A model generated the notes under the pieces. That model ran no database searches, was not told the DNA's origin, and worked only from the letters and a program-made list of their open reading frames with translations. From Liolophura sinensis (taxonomy: Eukaryota; Mollusca; Polyplacophora; Chitonida; Chitonidae): 64,000 nt of DNA. The position numbers were made by a program, and so were the translations under genes. Of the stretch, positions 33,688-45,240 are shown one piece after another (position 1 is the stretch's first letter; each line of letters opens with the position of its first letter). Location of the stretch: positions 12,460,281-12,524,280 of the forward strand of contig NC_088301.1 in assembly GCF_032854445.1 (NCBI RefSeq). Reading direction: 5' to 3'.

Positions 33688-33776
33688 TACTCCTCCCACC
33701 ATAAAGCTGGCTGCCGTCGTATGCGTGAAATATTCTTCAGTGCATGGTAAGAACACCGATCAAATAAAAAATAAAT
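33688..33776 (+). mobile_element. SINE-A 3' fragment
   Basis: It reads 'ctcccaccataaagctggct' then 'gtgaaatattcttcagtgca' and 'gaacaccgatcaaataaa'. Head and most of the body are missing, and divergence is moderate. Confidence 0.8.
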
Positions 33777-34741
33777 CTATTGGCGTTACGGTTTGTAGTC
33801 CTAGCTGTTTGTATAAACATGACGTATGCCACGAAAGGCATCAGTAAGCTCCAGAAACAATGACATACGATAATGTACAGTTTGTAAAGCCGTGTTTGTT
33901 ACCAGCTATTTGGAATCAAGATGTATCTTTCACCCTGATTTCTATCACTGGAGATTTTTAAAATGACTCCATTCTGTCCAATTTGTTGGCTGCCGTATTT
34001 TCTGTTATACTGATATCGACTCGATCATGCCGACCAATTTTTTTCATTTCGATCTTAGCAAAGCAGTGATTTCCAGCGACATTTAATCTCAATATTTCCT
34101 TGGCTTATTCCCATGTAAAGTTTTCTTTGCTAGGATAAGGGAACTATTCATCTTTTCTTTTAAAAAAATGATGAAAAGAAAAAGCTATGGAATTCCATCC
34201 GAGAACTTCTTTGCAGGGAAATATTACTTCCCCGTACTGCCAAAACTCAGAGAAATAATTTGAGCGTTGCCTCCTGACCATGAAAATGGAAAGAAAATGA
34301 AATATCTCATCCATCTACGTAAGTGAAGAGCACAACAAATATTGCAATCGGTTTTTTGCGCGTTTTTTGTGAAAGTTTCCATCGCTGTTGAGGACTTTCA
34401 CCGGCAGAGCTCTGATGGAAATTCTTTGACTGATCAGATCACGTACTCACGTCCTGCTCTGGCTATAAGGGCCTCAGTGTCGTCGTCACTCTATCACACG
34501 GCAATCAGGTGGGCTAATGTGTTTCGCTGACAAATCCTTTCCACGCGTAAATCTGTCGGCTTATTGTTAAGTACGGCATCAAGATTTAACAATACCAATA
34601 TCGGATCTGAATCTCCAGAGGCTACTTGTTATCGATCATCAGACTAAAAGCAGCATGTAAACTGGATGTTTTCTTGAAAAACGTGGACAAATGGCTTAAA
34701 TCAACGATCACTGGCTAAAAATTCTTTTATAAGATTATAGA

Positions 34742-35014
34742 TTTATTTATTTATTTATTTATTTGAATGGTGTTTTAAGCGGTACTCAAGAATATTTCAC
34801 TTATACGACGGCGGCCAGCATTATGGTAGGTGGAAACCTGACAGAGCCCGGGGGAAACAACACGACCATTCACAGCTGGAAGACCTTCCCACATATGACC
34901 AGAGAGGAAGCCAGCATGAGCTGGACTTGAACTCACAACGACCGCATTGGTGAGAGACTCCTGGGTCATTACGCTGCGCTAGCACACTAACCAACTGAGC
35001 CACGGAGGCCCCAC
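34742..35014 (-). mobile_element. SINE-A, full length, 14-bp TSD
   Basis: TATAAGATTATAGA is at 34728-34741 and 35015-35028. It is complete from the AAAT tail to the head 'ggggcctccgtggctcagtt' (minus strand). The A box TGGCTCAGTTGGTTAG and the B box GAGTTCAAGTCC confirm a tRNA origin and Pol III promoter. It is a good reference copy for the family here. Confidence 0.95.
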
Positions 35015-35379
35015 TATAAGATTATAGACATATGCTAAACATCCAAACCATTTAAGATATTAATATCTTCACTTTTCCCAGCCCAATGTCCCTGGGCCAC
35101 CCCTCCTCCCCATCTCCCCAGAAGAAGAAGGTTATTAATTTGCCAAGAGAATGTGTCCTTGTGCTTAAAATTCGATTCGTTAATTTGGTTCCTTTTGCAC
35201 GGACTAAAAGCCGCACTGTAGTAAACTGCGACCTCAGATATGTACATATCACGCCTTTCTGTCTTTTCCAATCAAATCATCCTTATTATTGTTATTTGGA
35301 ACTAGTTGTTTTTCATTTGATGCGGTTGGGATGATTTCTGCTTTTAATTAAACTCTTTTCATACCTACAATACCGAATT

Positions 35380-35507
35380 AAGCTGTTAAGACTGTATTGG
35401 GTTACGGAAAAAAAGATATCGATTCCAGATAAAGGGCTGGTTTCATGTGTGACGTTATCCTGGCATTAATCAGTTCTCCGCCGTCAGTGTAGTGACATCA
35501 TTTGAGC
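35380..35507 (+). promoter_or_regulatory. Promoter-like module P6, copy 2 (degraded)
   Basis: 'ttaatcagttctccgccg' gives TCAGTT at 35470. The downstream GTGAGT is altered to TTGAGC (35502-35507). The upstream 'aaaagatatcgattccagat' matches copies 3 and 4. Confidence 0.3.
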
Positions 35508-35796
35508 TGCAGTTCGAGCTTTTATCGACCATCATAAAATTTTACGCTAACTTCGAGTTAGGTACACTGTCGGATACTGCTTACTTCACCGGTTGCTTGT
35601 GACCATTTGCCAACTATCACATTGTCGTCACTGCTCTCGCTTTAAGCTTTATTCTGTACGTTTTTTATTACATATAAGATATCTTATATTACATTAGATT
35701 TGTCGCCTATATCTCTTATCTCCTCTTCCTCGATTTAATGCCACCTTTATGTCAGTATAGTAAAAAATCTTATAGATAAGATATTTTGTTTTCAGT

Positions 35797-35950
35797 AAGG
35801 TTCCTCTCCGGTCCTACAACAACCTGCGGATGGTCGTGTGTTTCCCTTTGCGGTGCCCGGTTTCCTCCCATCATAGTGCTGGTTGGCCGTCGTATAGGTG
35901 AAATATTCTTGGATACGGCGCAAAACTGAAATCAAATAAATAAATAAATA
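35797..35950 (+). mobile_element. SINE-A, 5'-truncated
   Basis: It begins at 'ggttcctctccggtcctaca' and runs to 'aaatcaaataaataaata'. It is moderately diverged, with a small insertion in the 'gctggttggccgtcg' region. Confidence 0.85.
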
Positions 35951-36326
35951 CTGAGCAAGATCAGTTGGTGTCCAAACTCCGTTACATTATGTCAACCATT
36001 TGAAAAATTGTTATACAGGATTTCTTTTTTAGCATGCCTCTCGAAACGTTGTGTCTTTTATCATTAAATACAAACAGATGTGCAACATTTCAGATCTTTA
36101 ACTTTTCTTTATCTTCCCGAATCTTTGGAGGTAATTTCAGGTGCTTTTTCGCTTTCCTCCTGGCTCTTGACTTCTGTCATAGCAAAGCGTCCCATGAGGG
36201 TTGATGTAATGTCATACAATGATCACACGATTTGTGAGCTTGGAAATATTTTTATAGCCTTTCAGGCCATCTGTTCTAGAGAAAAAATGTGTAATTATAA
36301 TAACTGCGTTCAGTCAATTATATTTC

Positions 36327-36575
36327 GGGGCCTCCGTGGCTCAGTTGGTTAGTGTGCTAGCGCAGCATAATGACTGAGGAGTCTCTCACCAATGTGGTCG
36401 CTGTGAGTTCAAGTTTCCTCTCTGGTCGTATGTGGGAAGGCCTGACACCAGCCTGCGGATGGTCGGGGGTTTCCCCCGGGTTCTGCCCGGTTTCCACCCA
36501 CCATAATGCTGGAAGTATTAATAAGTGAAATATTCTTGAGTACGGCGTAAAACACCAATCAAATAAATAAACAAA
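36327..36575 (+). mobile_element. SINE-A, full length, 13-bp TSD
   Basis: TCAATTATATTTC is at 36314-36326 and 36576-36588. The head is intact ('ggggcctccgtggctcagtt' + 'ggttagtg'). A short deletion removes part of the body after 'gagttcaagt' and another shortens 'gctggaagtattaataag'. Confidence 0.95.
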
Positions 36576-36588
36576 TCAATTATATTTC

Positions 36589-37819
36589 TTTGCCGAGACT
36601 CAGCAAATGATTTTAAAGCAAATCTAAGCTAACAAAACCTAGCTCGATCAAAGGGTGTAGCTTTTTATTCATGTAAAGACGTATATTCCGCACAGCGTAT
36701 ACATCTCTACCTACGCTATATATCACTGCCACCACTGGAAAAATGTGCACAGAAATCTTGAACAAAAACGAAGTCACTGAAGTCACGGCGATGAGCAGAA
36801 AGTGATGTCAGAAACCACTCAAACTCTTTCTCTATCTGCGAAATGGGAGAATGGCACCAGCAGGCCCCGTTGAAATTTATACATCCTAAATTGTTTCTCC
36901 AAACTACCAGTCACACTTCTTCATTTTATTCCCCTGGCTTTTTTCAAACAAATCGTCTTAATGTGTGGGTTAGGTTATCGTTTTGACAAGTCTGATAATA
37001 TTAACAATTGATTTATATCACTGCAAGGAATTTAAAAGTGTCTCCAGTTATATTTGAGACAATTTAATAATTCCTTTGAATTCTTTGACATAACTTTTAA
37101 ACAAAATGCTGCGATATTTATTTACTTGATTGGTGGTTTACGCCGTACTCGAGGATACAACGATGCAATAAGAAATGTCTTACATAGCGCAAACTCCTGA
37201 AACAGCAAAAAGTACACAGCCCAATGATGAATCGCGACATAGGCATTTCCAGACAATATTAGGAGATGGAGGGAAAATATTAATTAACTTGCGTTCAATG
37301 TGACAACATAGTGTGATGTGTACTTTCAAATGCTTGAGTACATTAATGAACTGGAGCATACATGCAGTTGCCAAAATTATACAAACCTTGATAAAAAATA
37401 ACTTATTAAAAATCACAAAATTATCGAATTATCATCCTTGGTAACCTTTCGTGACAATAATTTTGTACTGGGCCTCCAAAGTTAAAGCTAGAAGCCTAGA
37501 GTTCTGGAGAATATTATTTTTTCTCTTCTTTTTTCTTTGTGGCGATTTGCGGGAAAACTGCACATCGCATCGCTACGCATGGTGGTACTGTTGTAGAATG
37601 CTTTAATCAACGTGTTGTATTCACTGTCACGTTATACGAGTTTTGTCAGTGGTAACACCTAGATAGAGTACCTCATGCTAGCTGATCTATCCCAACGTTC
37701 CTTTGGCGAACATTGTCCAAATGCGCTAAACAAGAACAGAAATCAATGATCCTATGAAGCTAAACGTTAGCGAGATCTTGATGTGGGCTTACTTTTCGCT
37801 GAATACCGTAAAATCCTGA
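36589..37819. other. No gene; SINE-A tail fragment inside
   Basis: No supported gene. A minus-strand SINE-A 3' remnant lies at 37112-37158 ('atttacttgattggtggttt' + 'acgccgtactcgagg'). Confidence 0.45.
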
Positions 37820-39601
37820 ACAAAGTTCAAAACCTACAGCGGTACGATGGAAGCAGGTGGATGATATCAGATTTATTATATTCAGTGCTTAATGCATGCA
37901 AAAGGTCTTTGCAATTGGTAGAAAGTAGCACGGTCACCTTAGCAACGCCACGTCGCATTCATTCTGTGCCATTTAAAAGGGCACATGTTGAAGCGTTGTT
38001 GCAAGTTTTGCTGTATCTCAATAACGAATGTCTATGTTGAGAAGATGCAGAATTTGACTAACCTCATGGTCGTCGAAGAGACAATACTTAAAAAGCTTTA
38101 TTTTAGAAATACCAATACCGCTGAGGGGGGAAAGAAATCCTATTTTCTTTATGCATGCATATAGCTGCCTTTTCATGGTAAAGTCTATGACATATTGCCA
38201 TAGCGAGCTGAAAAGTATCCAGCTTTTACCCAGATAAACAAGGAGATTTAATTTTCCTACTTTGTATCTAACTATAGTATGTTTAAAACAGCCCTAAAAC
38301 ATTAAAAATATGTAGGTGTTATCCTCTTTCGTTAACACCTGTACATGACCTTTACATAGGGCTGGAATCGAGCCAGGGTTATTTATTAAGGGTTTCTCTT
38401 GGTGTGCTCTACCCGGGTTTTGATCCCGCCTCTCCCAGTAGGGGTAGAGCGCTCTATTGTCTTGGTCATCTTATTATGTTCTTAGGAGTACAAAGTGTAA
38501 TCTAGAGCACCGCTGGGGAATATGTTGGTGATTACATGAACCTGTAGTGGCAAGTGACTGTGGTTGATAGCTTAATACTACACGTATTTCTGATGCACAA
38601 TTCCGTGCAGTTCATTATACAGACAAGCTCAACACAAAGTCTACATGAATTGCCTCGGATGAGACAAACACTTCAGTTTGCAAACATTTATCTGGCATTA
38701 TGAGTTTACTCCCAAGATGACTATAATTCAGGTTTGGAGTTAATTACTCTGGTCGACAAACTGCTACTGAGCCAGAGAAGGGTTTGTCTTCCATCACACA
38801 CCTAATGCTCAGCTTGTTTTAACTGGTGAAAAAGCGACATTTGAAGCTGGATGCACAAGTAGGGATTTTTCTACAGAAAAGTTGTGAATGACAAGTTAAT
38901 AAAGAACAGCAGTGCATTGACTTGGAAATCCATTCAGGATTTCTTGATGCAATGCTTTGAGGAAAAATTTGGTTTTATGACGAAGTAGATTTTACACCTT
39001 ATATCATATAAGCGTCATGCCCGACATTCATATACCATCCGTAGTCCGCAAAGGGCGTTCCAAGTCGATAATCGATTGATTTCCAAAACAACGTTTAACA
39101 CCAGCTCCCAAAGACAAAGGTGTGCAAAAAAATTATACAAATAGGAAATAATGTACGTAACACACAAGAGAGAAGCGGTCATCAGTTTTCAATGATGCCG
39201 GGCAGACAGTGGATATTCCAGGCCTGGTGTCCATATCAAAGTTAAAATTCGTAGTCCATGAATGAGTTCCAAGTCAAATAACAATTAAACAAGGTTTTAT
39301 GAGTCGCGCTTTGATTGCAACTGTTCATAAAGGCATCATGCAGATGTTATGAACATAGCTGCCTTTACGGCCCCTAGCCCCAGGTTAAGCGATATTAGAT
39401 ACAGTTCGAAAATGACGAGCGTTACAGACCTTAACCGAACAGATTGTGATTCAAAAGTAACGGACGATTACGTCTTTCCCGTTATGGCATTGGCATTTTA
39501 CTGCTTGTAAACATTGTTGATTACAAATTCATGTCAATGTCTGATATAAAACATTGTCCAGTGGCATTAGTAACATGAAGTTTTCAAAACTTAATAGACC
39601 T

Positions 39602-39731
39602 GGGACCCGTTTCACAAAGTGTATCCAGCGCTGCGAGCACGCAACTTCCATGACAACCAGTACTGTAGGTATTACGCCGCCATGATAGCTACGTGCACAC
39701 AGCGCTTTGTGAACTCCGTGAAACGGGCCCC
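39602..39731. mobile_element. Short MITE with GGGxCCCGTTTCAC termini
   Basis: The left end 'gggacccgtttcacaaagtg' and right end 'gaaacgggcccc' are inverted repeats. 'cagcgctgcgagcacg' and 'cgtgcacacagcgctttgtg' extend the pairing inward. The total is about 130 bp with no coding capacity. Elements with such ends are widespread in invertebrate genomes (from memory). It is absent from the equivalent place in block D, so it inserted after the duplication or was lost there. Confidence 0.75.
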
Positions 39732-40715
39732 TGGCCGCGTTATAACACTTGAAAACTTATAATGTATTGTTGCAGCACACCACCACTCTCCATTAATATT
39801 GTTCCACGGATGCCAGAGTGGAACCAAAAATCATTCAGCTTGAACCAATAGTCTTTTTCTATTTGCCGTCACCGTTTGTTACCGTCTCTTCCTGGGGATT
39901 TTTATATTTGTAAATACGACGTACAGCACGAAAGACCACAGTAAGGTCCAGAAACAATAAGATACAATAATGTGTAGTTTGTAAAGCGATGTTCGTGAAC
40001 AGATATGGGGAATCAAGGGTCTTTTCTTCACAATGATTTATTTCACTGGTTATTTCCAAAATGACTTCATTTTGTTTAAATTATCGATCGCCTAAAATGC
40101 TTTATTTCCTGCTATCCTGACATCAACTGGATCATTTCGAACATATTTCATGTAATCTCAGAATTTCATTGTCTTATTCCTGAACATTACCAGAGCGCAT
40201 CTAAAGGCTCCTTTGCTAAGATAGGAGAACATTTCATCAAAAAAGTGATGAAGCCATAAAATTCCATCCGACAATTTTCTTGGCAGGGATATGTTACTTC
40301 CCAGTGCTGCCAAAAGTCATAGAAATAACATGAGGGATGCCTCCATAAAATCTAACAGGAAAAAAAATGACAAGAAAGTACCACATCCATTTACATAAGT
40401 GAGGAGTAAAACAAGGCTGCCAACTGTGTGCTTTCAAAAAACTTTCCATGGTTGTATAGCTGTAGTGAGGCTTTCCTCCGTGAGTGTTCCCAACATAAAT
40501 TAAAATTGTTGACTGCTACTCTTAACATCCATCTTCATTTCCTACCTTATTTACTTTCTTAGTTCCTTGGTGGATTGCGTTGAACGTTGTTCTGGAAATT
40601 GGCCTTGCTGTTATTGACTTGGAACGTCCATTTTGGTCGACTACGGGTAAACAGATGTCTCTGTCGCCCTGATGTCACTGCCCGAGGTGTGACCAAAATT
40701 TCCTTGATCAATGGG

Positions 40716-41051
40716 GAGTGAGTGAGTACTTGAGGTTTAACGTCGTGCTCAACAATTTTTCAGTCATATGACGACGAAAGAATCTTTAGGGTGTATGGCC
40801 TTGGTGCAGGACGGATTTCCACCGCTCTTTTATCTAGTGCTGCTTCACTGAGACGACTGAGCGAAGGAAATTAAGCCGCGCCGCCCGAGCCATTATACTG
40901 ATAAGGGTCGTTGCACTATCCCCTTCATGCTGAAGGTACAACTTCCTCTCTTAAAGTCTTCCCTAAAGCCTTGGGTGTGCGACCCAGGTTGGATCGTGGA
41001 TCTACCGCTCCCGAGGCGGACGCTCTACCAACTGTGTTATCCGGGTCGGTC
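40716..41051 (-). mobile_element. SINE-B, full length, 14-bp TSD
   Basis: CCTTGATCAATGGG is at 40702-40715 and 41052-41065. On the minus strand the head reads GGATAACACAGTTGGTAGAGCG (first 20: GGATAACACAGTTGGTAGAG), a good tRNA A-box region, then a B-box-like stretch near 'gatccaacctggg'. The tail is the CTCA repeat at 40716-40727. It interrupts segment P5, which is continuous in blocks B and D. An open frame at 40927-41439 overlaps it and is not considered a gene. Confidence 0.95.
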
Positions 41052-41449
41052 CCTTGATCAATGGGATCGCGTGCTCATGTCCTGTTCAGGCTCTAACGGC
41101 CTCCGTGTTGTCGTCAGTCTGTCAGACGGTAATCAGGTGAGCTACTGTGGTGTTTTGCTGACGAATCTCTTCCACAGAGAAACCTGCTGTCATAATCTTC
41201 AGTCACGCGTCAACTTTCATTCAGTTTTGATTGTGAATCTTTGGCGGTTATTCGTTGTCATTGTTCAGAATAAAAACAGGGTTTCCACAAGATGTTTTGG
41301 TGACATAAAAAATGTTTGTAGACAACCTGCTAGCTCTGTCGTGACTTTAGACTGGCGATATATTCCTTCCCCACGCCCCCCTCCCCCCCCAGAAGTTTCT
41401 CAGGAGCACAATATTAGAACTCTAGTGAATACTCATTAAATTTAAACCA

Positions 41450-41590
41450 ATGTTTTACGACAGTGTATTTTGTTATAGAAAAAAGATATCGACTCTAGAT
41501 TAAGAGCTGGTTTAATGTGGGACGTTATCCAGGCATCAATCGGTTTTCAGCCGTAAGTGTAGCGACGTCTGGTGAGTTTTTACCTTTAAA
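41450..41590 (+). promoter_or_regulatory. Promoter-like module P6, copy 3
   Basis: Nearly identical to copy 4 from 'gttttacgacagtgtatttt' through 'ttatccaggcatcaatcggt'. The initiator-like site is TCGGTT at 41540 and GTGAGT is at 41572-41577. The ATG of copy 4 is not present. Confidence 0.35.
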
Positions 41591-42502
41591 ATAGGCACCT
41601 GTAACTCATTTATTTTGCATTTTATTTTTTGACTAAATATCTTGCAAAAACTGTACAAGACCTTTATAAGCTCTTCCTCTGATATATTTTTGTTTGTTTT
41701 CTTTGAAATTATTATATTTCACAGCAAACTTTTTCTGAATTTTAATCATTTGGTAGTAGTAATATGGAAGTAACTCTTAAACCCACTAAATAAGCCCGTC
41801 TGTTTGCAACATCCGTTCAACATCTTATAAACATTAACGATGTTTTGTTAATATCACGACGGATGTAGTTTGCATTTATTTGTGCGGTCACCTTCCCTAC
41901 TGTATTTGTACTGGCTAGTTTGAAGGCCACACCAGACGTCAACAGTCAATCTCATCATAGATGTCTTATAGTCAAGGCCACGTTGAATCTCTATTAAAAG
42001 AATGTCGAAGTTACTTATGGCGGGTTTGCTCCTTACGACACCAGCCAAGTAAAGGAATACAATATTTGCTTTTTTATGTTAGAGAGGATGATTTAATAGC
42101 GCTATGACTCGAATATTGGGGTGGTTATACAGGCACCATGACTACCAGTGGTGGCACTATCGGGGAAAAGTACCAGTGCTTCTCTCAAAGGAATGAGATA
42201 GAATGTGCTTCACCCAGTATACATTGAAACTTTTCCTGCACTTAGCCATTGCAGTGATGTGGGCTTGAGAACTTTAAAGTAACGCACAATCCATTTGTGC
42301 TTATATTATCGCGCATTTCATATACACATCGTCTATTAAACGTTTGATGCACTAACTGCATTTTTATCAAAAAACATCAGCCATAGTGTATTTGCTTGAA
42401 GTAAAGCGAAATAGAGGACAAAGTCCAGAAGCAATGTAAAAAGGAACATTTCCGTGAAAGACTGGCGTTATCGGTAAATGTTCTATAAATAAAGAATCTC
42501 AG

Positions 42503-42741
42503 TATTTATTTGTTTATTTGGCTGGTGTTTTTTGACGTACTCATGAATATTTCACTAATACCACGGCGGCCAGAGGAAAGTGGGAGGAAAGAGGACCAAG
42601 AGGACAGCAGAAACCCATGGCCATCTGCCGATTGCAGAGAGATGTTCCCACGCACGACCCGAGACGAACATACGGCGATGTCATTGGTGAGGGGGTCCTG
42701 AGTCAACGTGATGCCCTAGGACACTAACCTTTGGGTCTCGA
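42503..42741 (-). mobile_element. Fossil SINE-A, shared with block D
   Basis: A diverged full-length copy ('ggctggtgttttttgacgta', 'cacggcggccaga', head 'ccctaggacactaacc'). It sits at the same place as the copy at 48212-48462, between 'ggtaaatgttcta...' and 'ggacaataacaagaag'. It must therefore predate the C/D duplication. Confidence 0.85.
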
Positions 42742-44191
42742 AAACAATGTCCATCGGACAATAACAAGAAGTTTACACTGTGAGACACATTGCATTTTTG
42801 GTGTTGTTACAAACCAATGATTAGACTATATAACAAGCTATCAGGGCACATGTGCACAAAGATGCCGTACATGAACGACAATTGCACATATAGAACAATG
42901 AAACGGCAATACTGACGTATAAAACATCGTATGACAGTTTGTGAAATTGACCCCTGCAGTGTAAATTTTGAGAGAACTATTTTATTGTCCAGCGTAATCA
43001 GGACCAGGGATCGGTTTAACGCTTTTTTCTCGACTACATTACACCACTGACACTAAATGTTGTCTCACGGAGATAATCATTTTCTCTGTTCACTTTTACG
43101 AAGAAAGCACACTGCTGATTTTGAGATCACACGAAAGGGTTAAATCGAACGTAAACGCTTTCACATAGCCTTACACAGAACTGACAGCATAGTTACATCT
43201 GACTGTTTGCTTTACTGTACCAGATCTTTTTGGTAGGCATTGAAGGGTTTTTGTTAACCCGCCTGTCGTATTTATGACTTTTTTGTTGACAAGACAAAGC
43301 GAACCATGAAGAACGTCAGAGGGGCATTGCCAATACCGACACTGTAAATGGATTTCAGATAAGTAGGCAGCATCTCATGAAAAGGCCCTGTTGCAAGTGT
43401 TCAACATCATATCCAGTGTTAAGACTAAAGAAGAAAAGCCAAAACTTTTGGCCAGATTAAAATATTTGGTGTTTGGATAAATATTTTACACGTCACCGTA
43501 ACAAACGATTCATACATCGGTTGTGGGGGTGGGGGGTGATAACTCAAAGCTTAATGCAGCTGACATAAAAACGAGTCTCATTCGTCAGGGTTCAGGGAAA
43601 AATATCCTTCTTTGTCAACCGGAATTGATTAAGCATGTTTTAAATAGCCACTTATCAGCTACATGAGACGTGAGTATATATCGTATCAATTCAGTTAGTT
43701 TTATTGGATCTAGGGAAATACTGTTTTGGATATAAATTTTACCTAATCTCGTAAATTGATCTTATTACAGCAGTTTAGCCATTGGATATGTGTAATGTAA
43801 TAGAGAGAGAGAGATAAATTAGTTTGATGTGAAGGTTGTTGACACACGAAGGGGTCCATCTTATATCATATTTGACGGTTAGGTCCATGGTACCTATTGT
43901 CCTCTTGTTTAGCACACTTTCACAACACTTTTATGTCAGTAGTCAAAACTACCAGCTTAACTTATAGAAGGAATATTTAAATTCGTTAATAATATTTATA
44001 TATTTACTTTAAAGTTTGCTACTATAAATACATAGAAAAAAATGATATAGGACACAGTTATCACAGAAAAATATACAAAAAATTCTATAATGTTTTGAAA
44101 GCCTATAAGATGAACTTCAGCACTGAGGATGATACTGCACTGACGGACAATTCACTCAGAGTAGCCATGATATAGAAGGCCTTATGAACTT

Positions 44192-44457
44192 TTTTTTTTT
44201 TTTTTTGATTGGTGTTTTACGCCGTACTCAAGAATATTTCACTTATACGACGGCGGCCAGCATTATGGTGGGTGGAAACCGGGCACAGCACGGGGGAACC
44301 CACGACCATCCGCAGGTTGCTGGTAGACCTTCCCACGTACGGCCGGAGAGGAAGGCAGCATGGGCTGGTCTTGAACTCACAGCGACCGCATTGGCGAGAG
44401 GCTTCTGGGTCATTACGCTGCGCTAGCGCGCTAACCGACTGAGCCACGGAGGCCCCT
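44192..44457 (-). mobile_element. Young SINE-A with pure poly(A) tail, 12-bp TSD
   Basis: CCTTATGAACTT is at 44180-44191 and 44458-44469, without mismatch. The body and head are close to the family consensus ('ggcctccgtggctcagtcgg' on the minus strand). Its tail is about 15 uninterrupted A (T on the plus strand) instead of the usual AAAT repeats. Confidence 0.95.
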
Positions 44458-44559
44458 CCTTATGAACTTAGCAAGTCACTGGTTCTGAAAGTGTCACATG
44501 GTAATAAGCTGTCACTTCAGCAACAACAAAAAAACTATTAGCTTTCGCGTCCCTGGATT

Positions 44560-44905
44560 TCTTATAGTGAAGGGCGTATATCGTTGTAATAAATTGGACT
44601 TTGCAGTTAGTGTAAGTGTTAAACTGATGCATACTGCACCACACATTTACGAGCAGGGAACTGAGAACGGCTGCTCGGGTTACAATCCATACGTGTTGGG
44701 CAGGAGTCTTCGATAAATTGTCAGGGTGAGGTGGCAAGAAAATCTCCTTGAGAGAGTCAGTGCTTGAAGAGAAATATTGTGATGTAGCATTATCTTATTA
44801 GCAAATTCAGATTTATTACGAAAATATCTTCCCAAAATCTGCACGAAAGTGTATCCCATCTCATAATGTCCGGTTATGTTCGGTAATTCCCTGATGTGAG
44901 TACAG
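44560..44905 (-). repeat. Interspersed repeat or gene fragment, copy 2
   Basis: Inverse partner of 14540-14905. The match runs from 'acatcagggaattaccgaac' to 'ttacaacgatatac' on the minus strand. It overlaps the open frame at 44680-45024. Confidence 0.7.
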
Positions 44906-45024
44906 CCAGCTAGGCCTAATACTTCCACCCATAACAGGTCGAGGACGGGGACGAGGACGAGCAGGCCCGTGAATAGACGGCGGTTGTGCCGACGAAGATC
45001 GTCCTGACCGAGCGTCAAGCTCAA
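44680..45024 (-). CDS. Short open frame over a repeated segment, unknown
   Basis: A frame of 114 codons. Residues around 18-35 are hydrophobic (LFTGLLVLVPVLDLLWVEVL), as in a membrane helix, followed by GCTHIRELPNITGHYE and QILGRYFRNKSEFANK. The N-terminal part is encoded by GC-rich sequence ending next to an A-rich run at 45020. The second half has a relative at 14540 that keeps 'QILGR-CRNKSDF'-like words but is broken. I do not recognise the family. It could be an exon remnant of a repeated gene or a chance frame in a transposon. Confidence 0.2.
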   Translation of the reverse strand: MSLTLGQDDLRRHNRRLFTGLLVLVPVLDLLWVEVLGLAGCTHIRELPNITGHYEMGYTFVQILGRYFRNKSEFANKIMLHHNISLQALTLSRRFSCHLTLTIYRRLLPNTYGL

Positions 45025-45240
45025 AAAAAAAACAAAAAAACAAAAAAAACATCGGCCCTTTAAAAACAGAACAGAACAGATACTCTTTTGTTGTTTATTA
45101 GTCGTTTTTGTTTGTATTTCTCATAGTAAAATATAATCGTGATGCAAAAGTAATGGAACAACAATGTTTTAACATAACGTTGTTTTTTTTTCCTCAAAAA
45201 AAAAACAAAAACAAAATAAACACACAAAAAAAAGAAAATC
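45016..45240. repeat. A-rich and T-rich low-complexity stretch
   Basis: Runs of A broken by C at 45020-45050 and a second A-rich run at 45195-45235, with T-rich sequence between. They may be decayed poly(A) tails of retroposed sequence. Confidence 0.5.

Larger units (their letters stand above)
28830..36310 (+). repeat. Duplicated block B
   Basis: This is a mosaic of segments that recur in the same order and orientation at 37.8-43.9 and 45.3-49.8 kb. P10 is at 28830-29010. An early copy of P6 is at 30130-30250. P1 (30590-31055) is like 38430-38950, sharing words such as 'gtcttccatcacacacctaa'. P2/P3 (31170-31690) are like 45275-45780 ('aacacgtctgctatcaagcc'). P4 (33785-34420), P5 (34430-34690), P6 (35380-35507) and P9 (36020-36300) follow. 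It is interrupted by a MITE, a 20-bp minisatellite and several SINEs. No reading frame is conserved among copies. Confidence 0.7.
37820..43900 (+). repeat. Duplicated block C
   Basis: Ordered segments: P10 (37820-38040), P1 (38430-38950), P2 (38965-39010 and 39480-39580, split by about 470 bp of unrelated sequence), P4 (39895-40445), P5 (40560-40715 and 41065-41330, split by a SINE-B), P6 (41450-41590), P7 (41590-42500), a fossil SINE-A, and P8 (42740-43900). From P4 to P8 it is collinear with block D (45.8-49.4 kb), and the match from 41450 to 42500 is close enough to read base by base. No gene is recognisable in it. Confidence 0.8.

Noticed and set aside
36080-36352. Frames at 36080, 49512 and 53603 as members of one gene family
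   Set aside because: The DNA is related (segment P9), but the three frames differ and share no peptide, so the similarity is not at protein level.
36327-36400. tRNA gene
   Set aside because: The A and B boxes belong to the SINE-A head. The acceptor stem does not close, and the sequence continues into the SINE body and tail.
40927-41439. 170-codon plus-strand frame
   Set aside because: Its first part is the reverse of a SINE-B and the rest is segment P5, which has no open frame in the other blocks.
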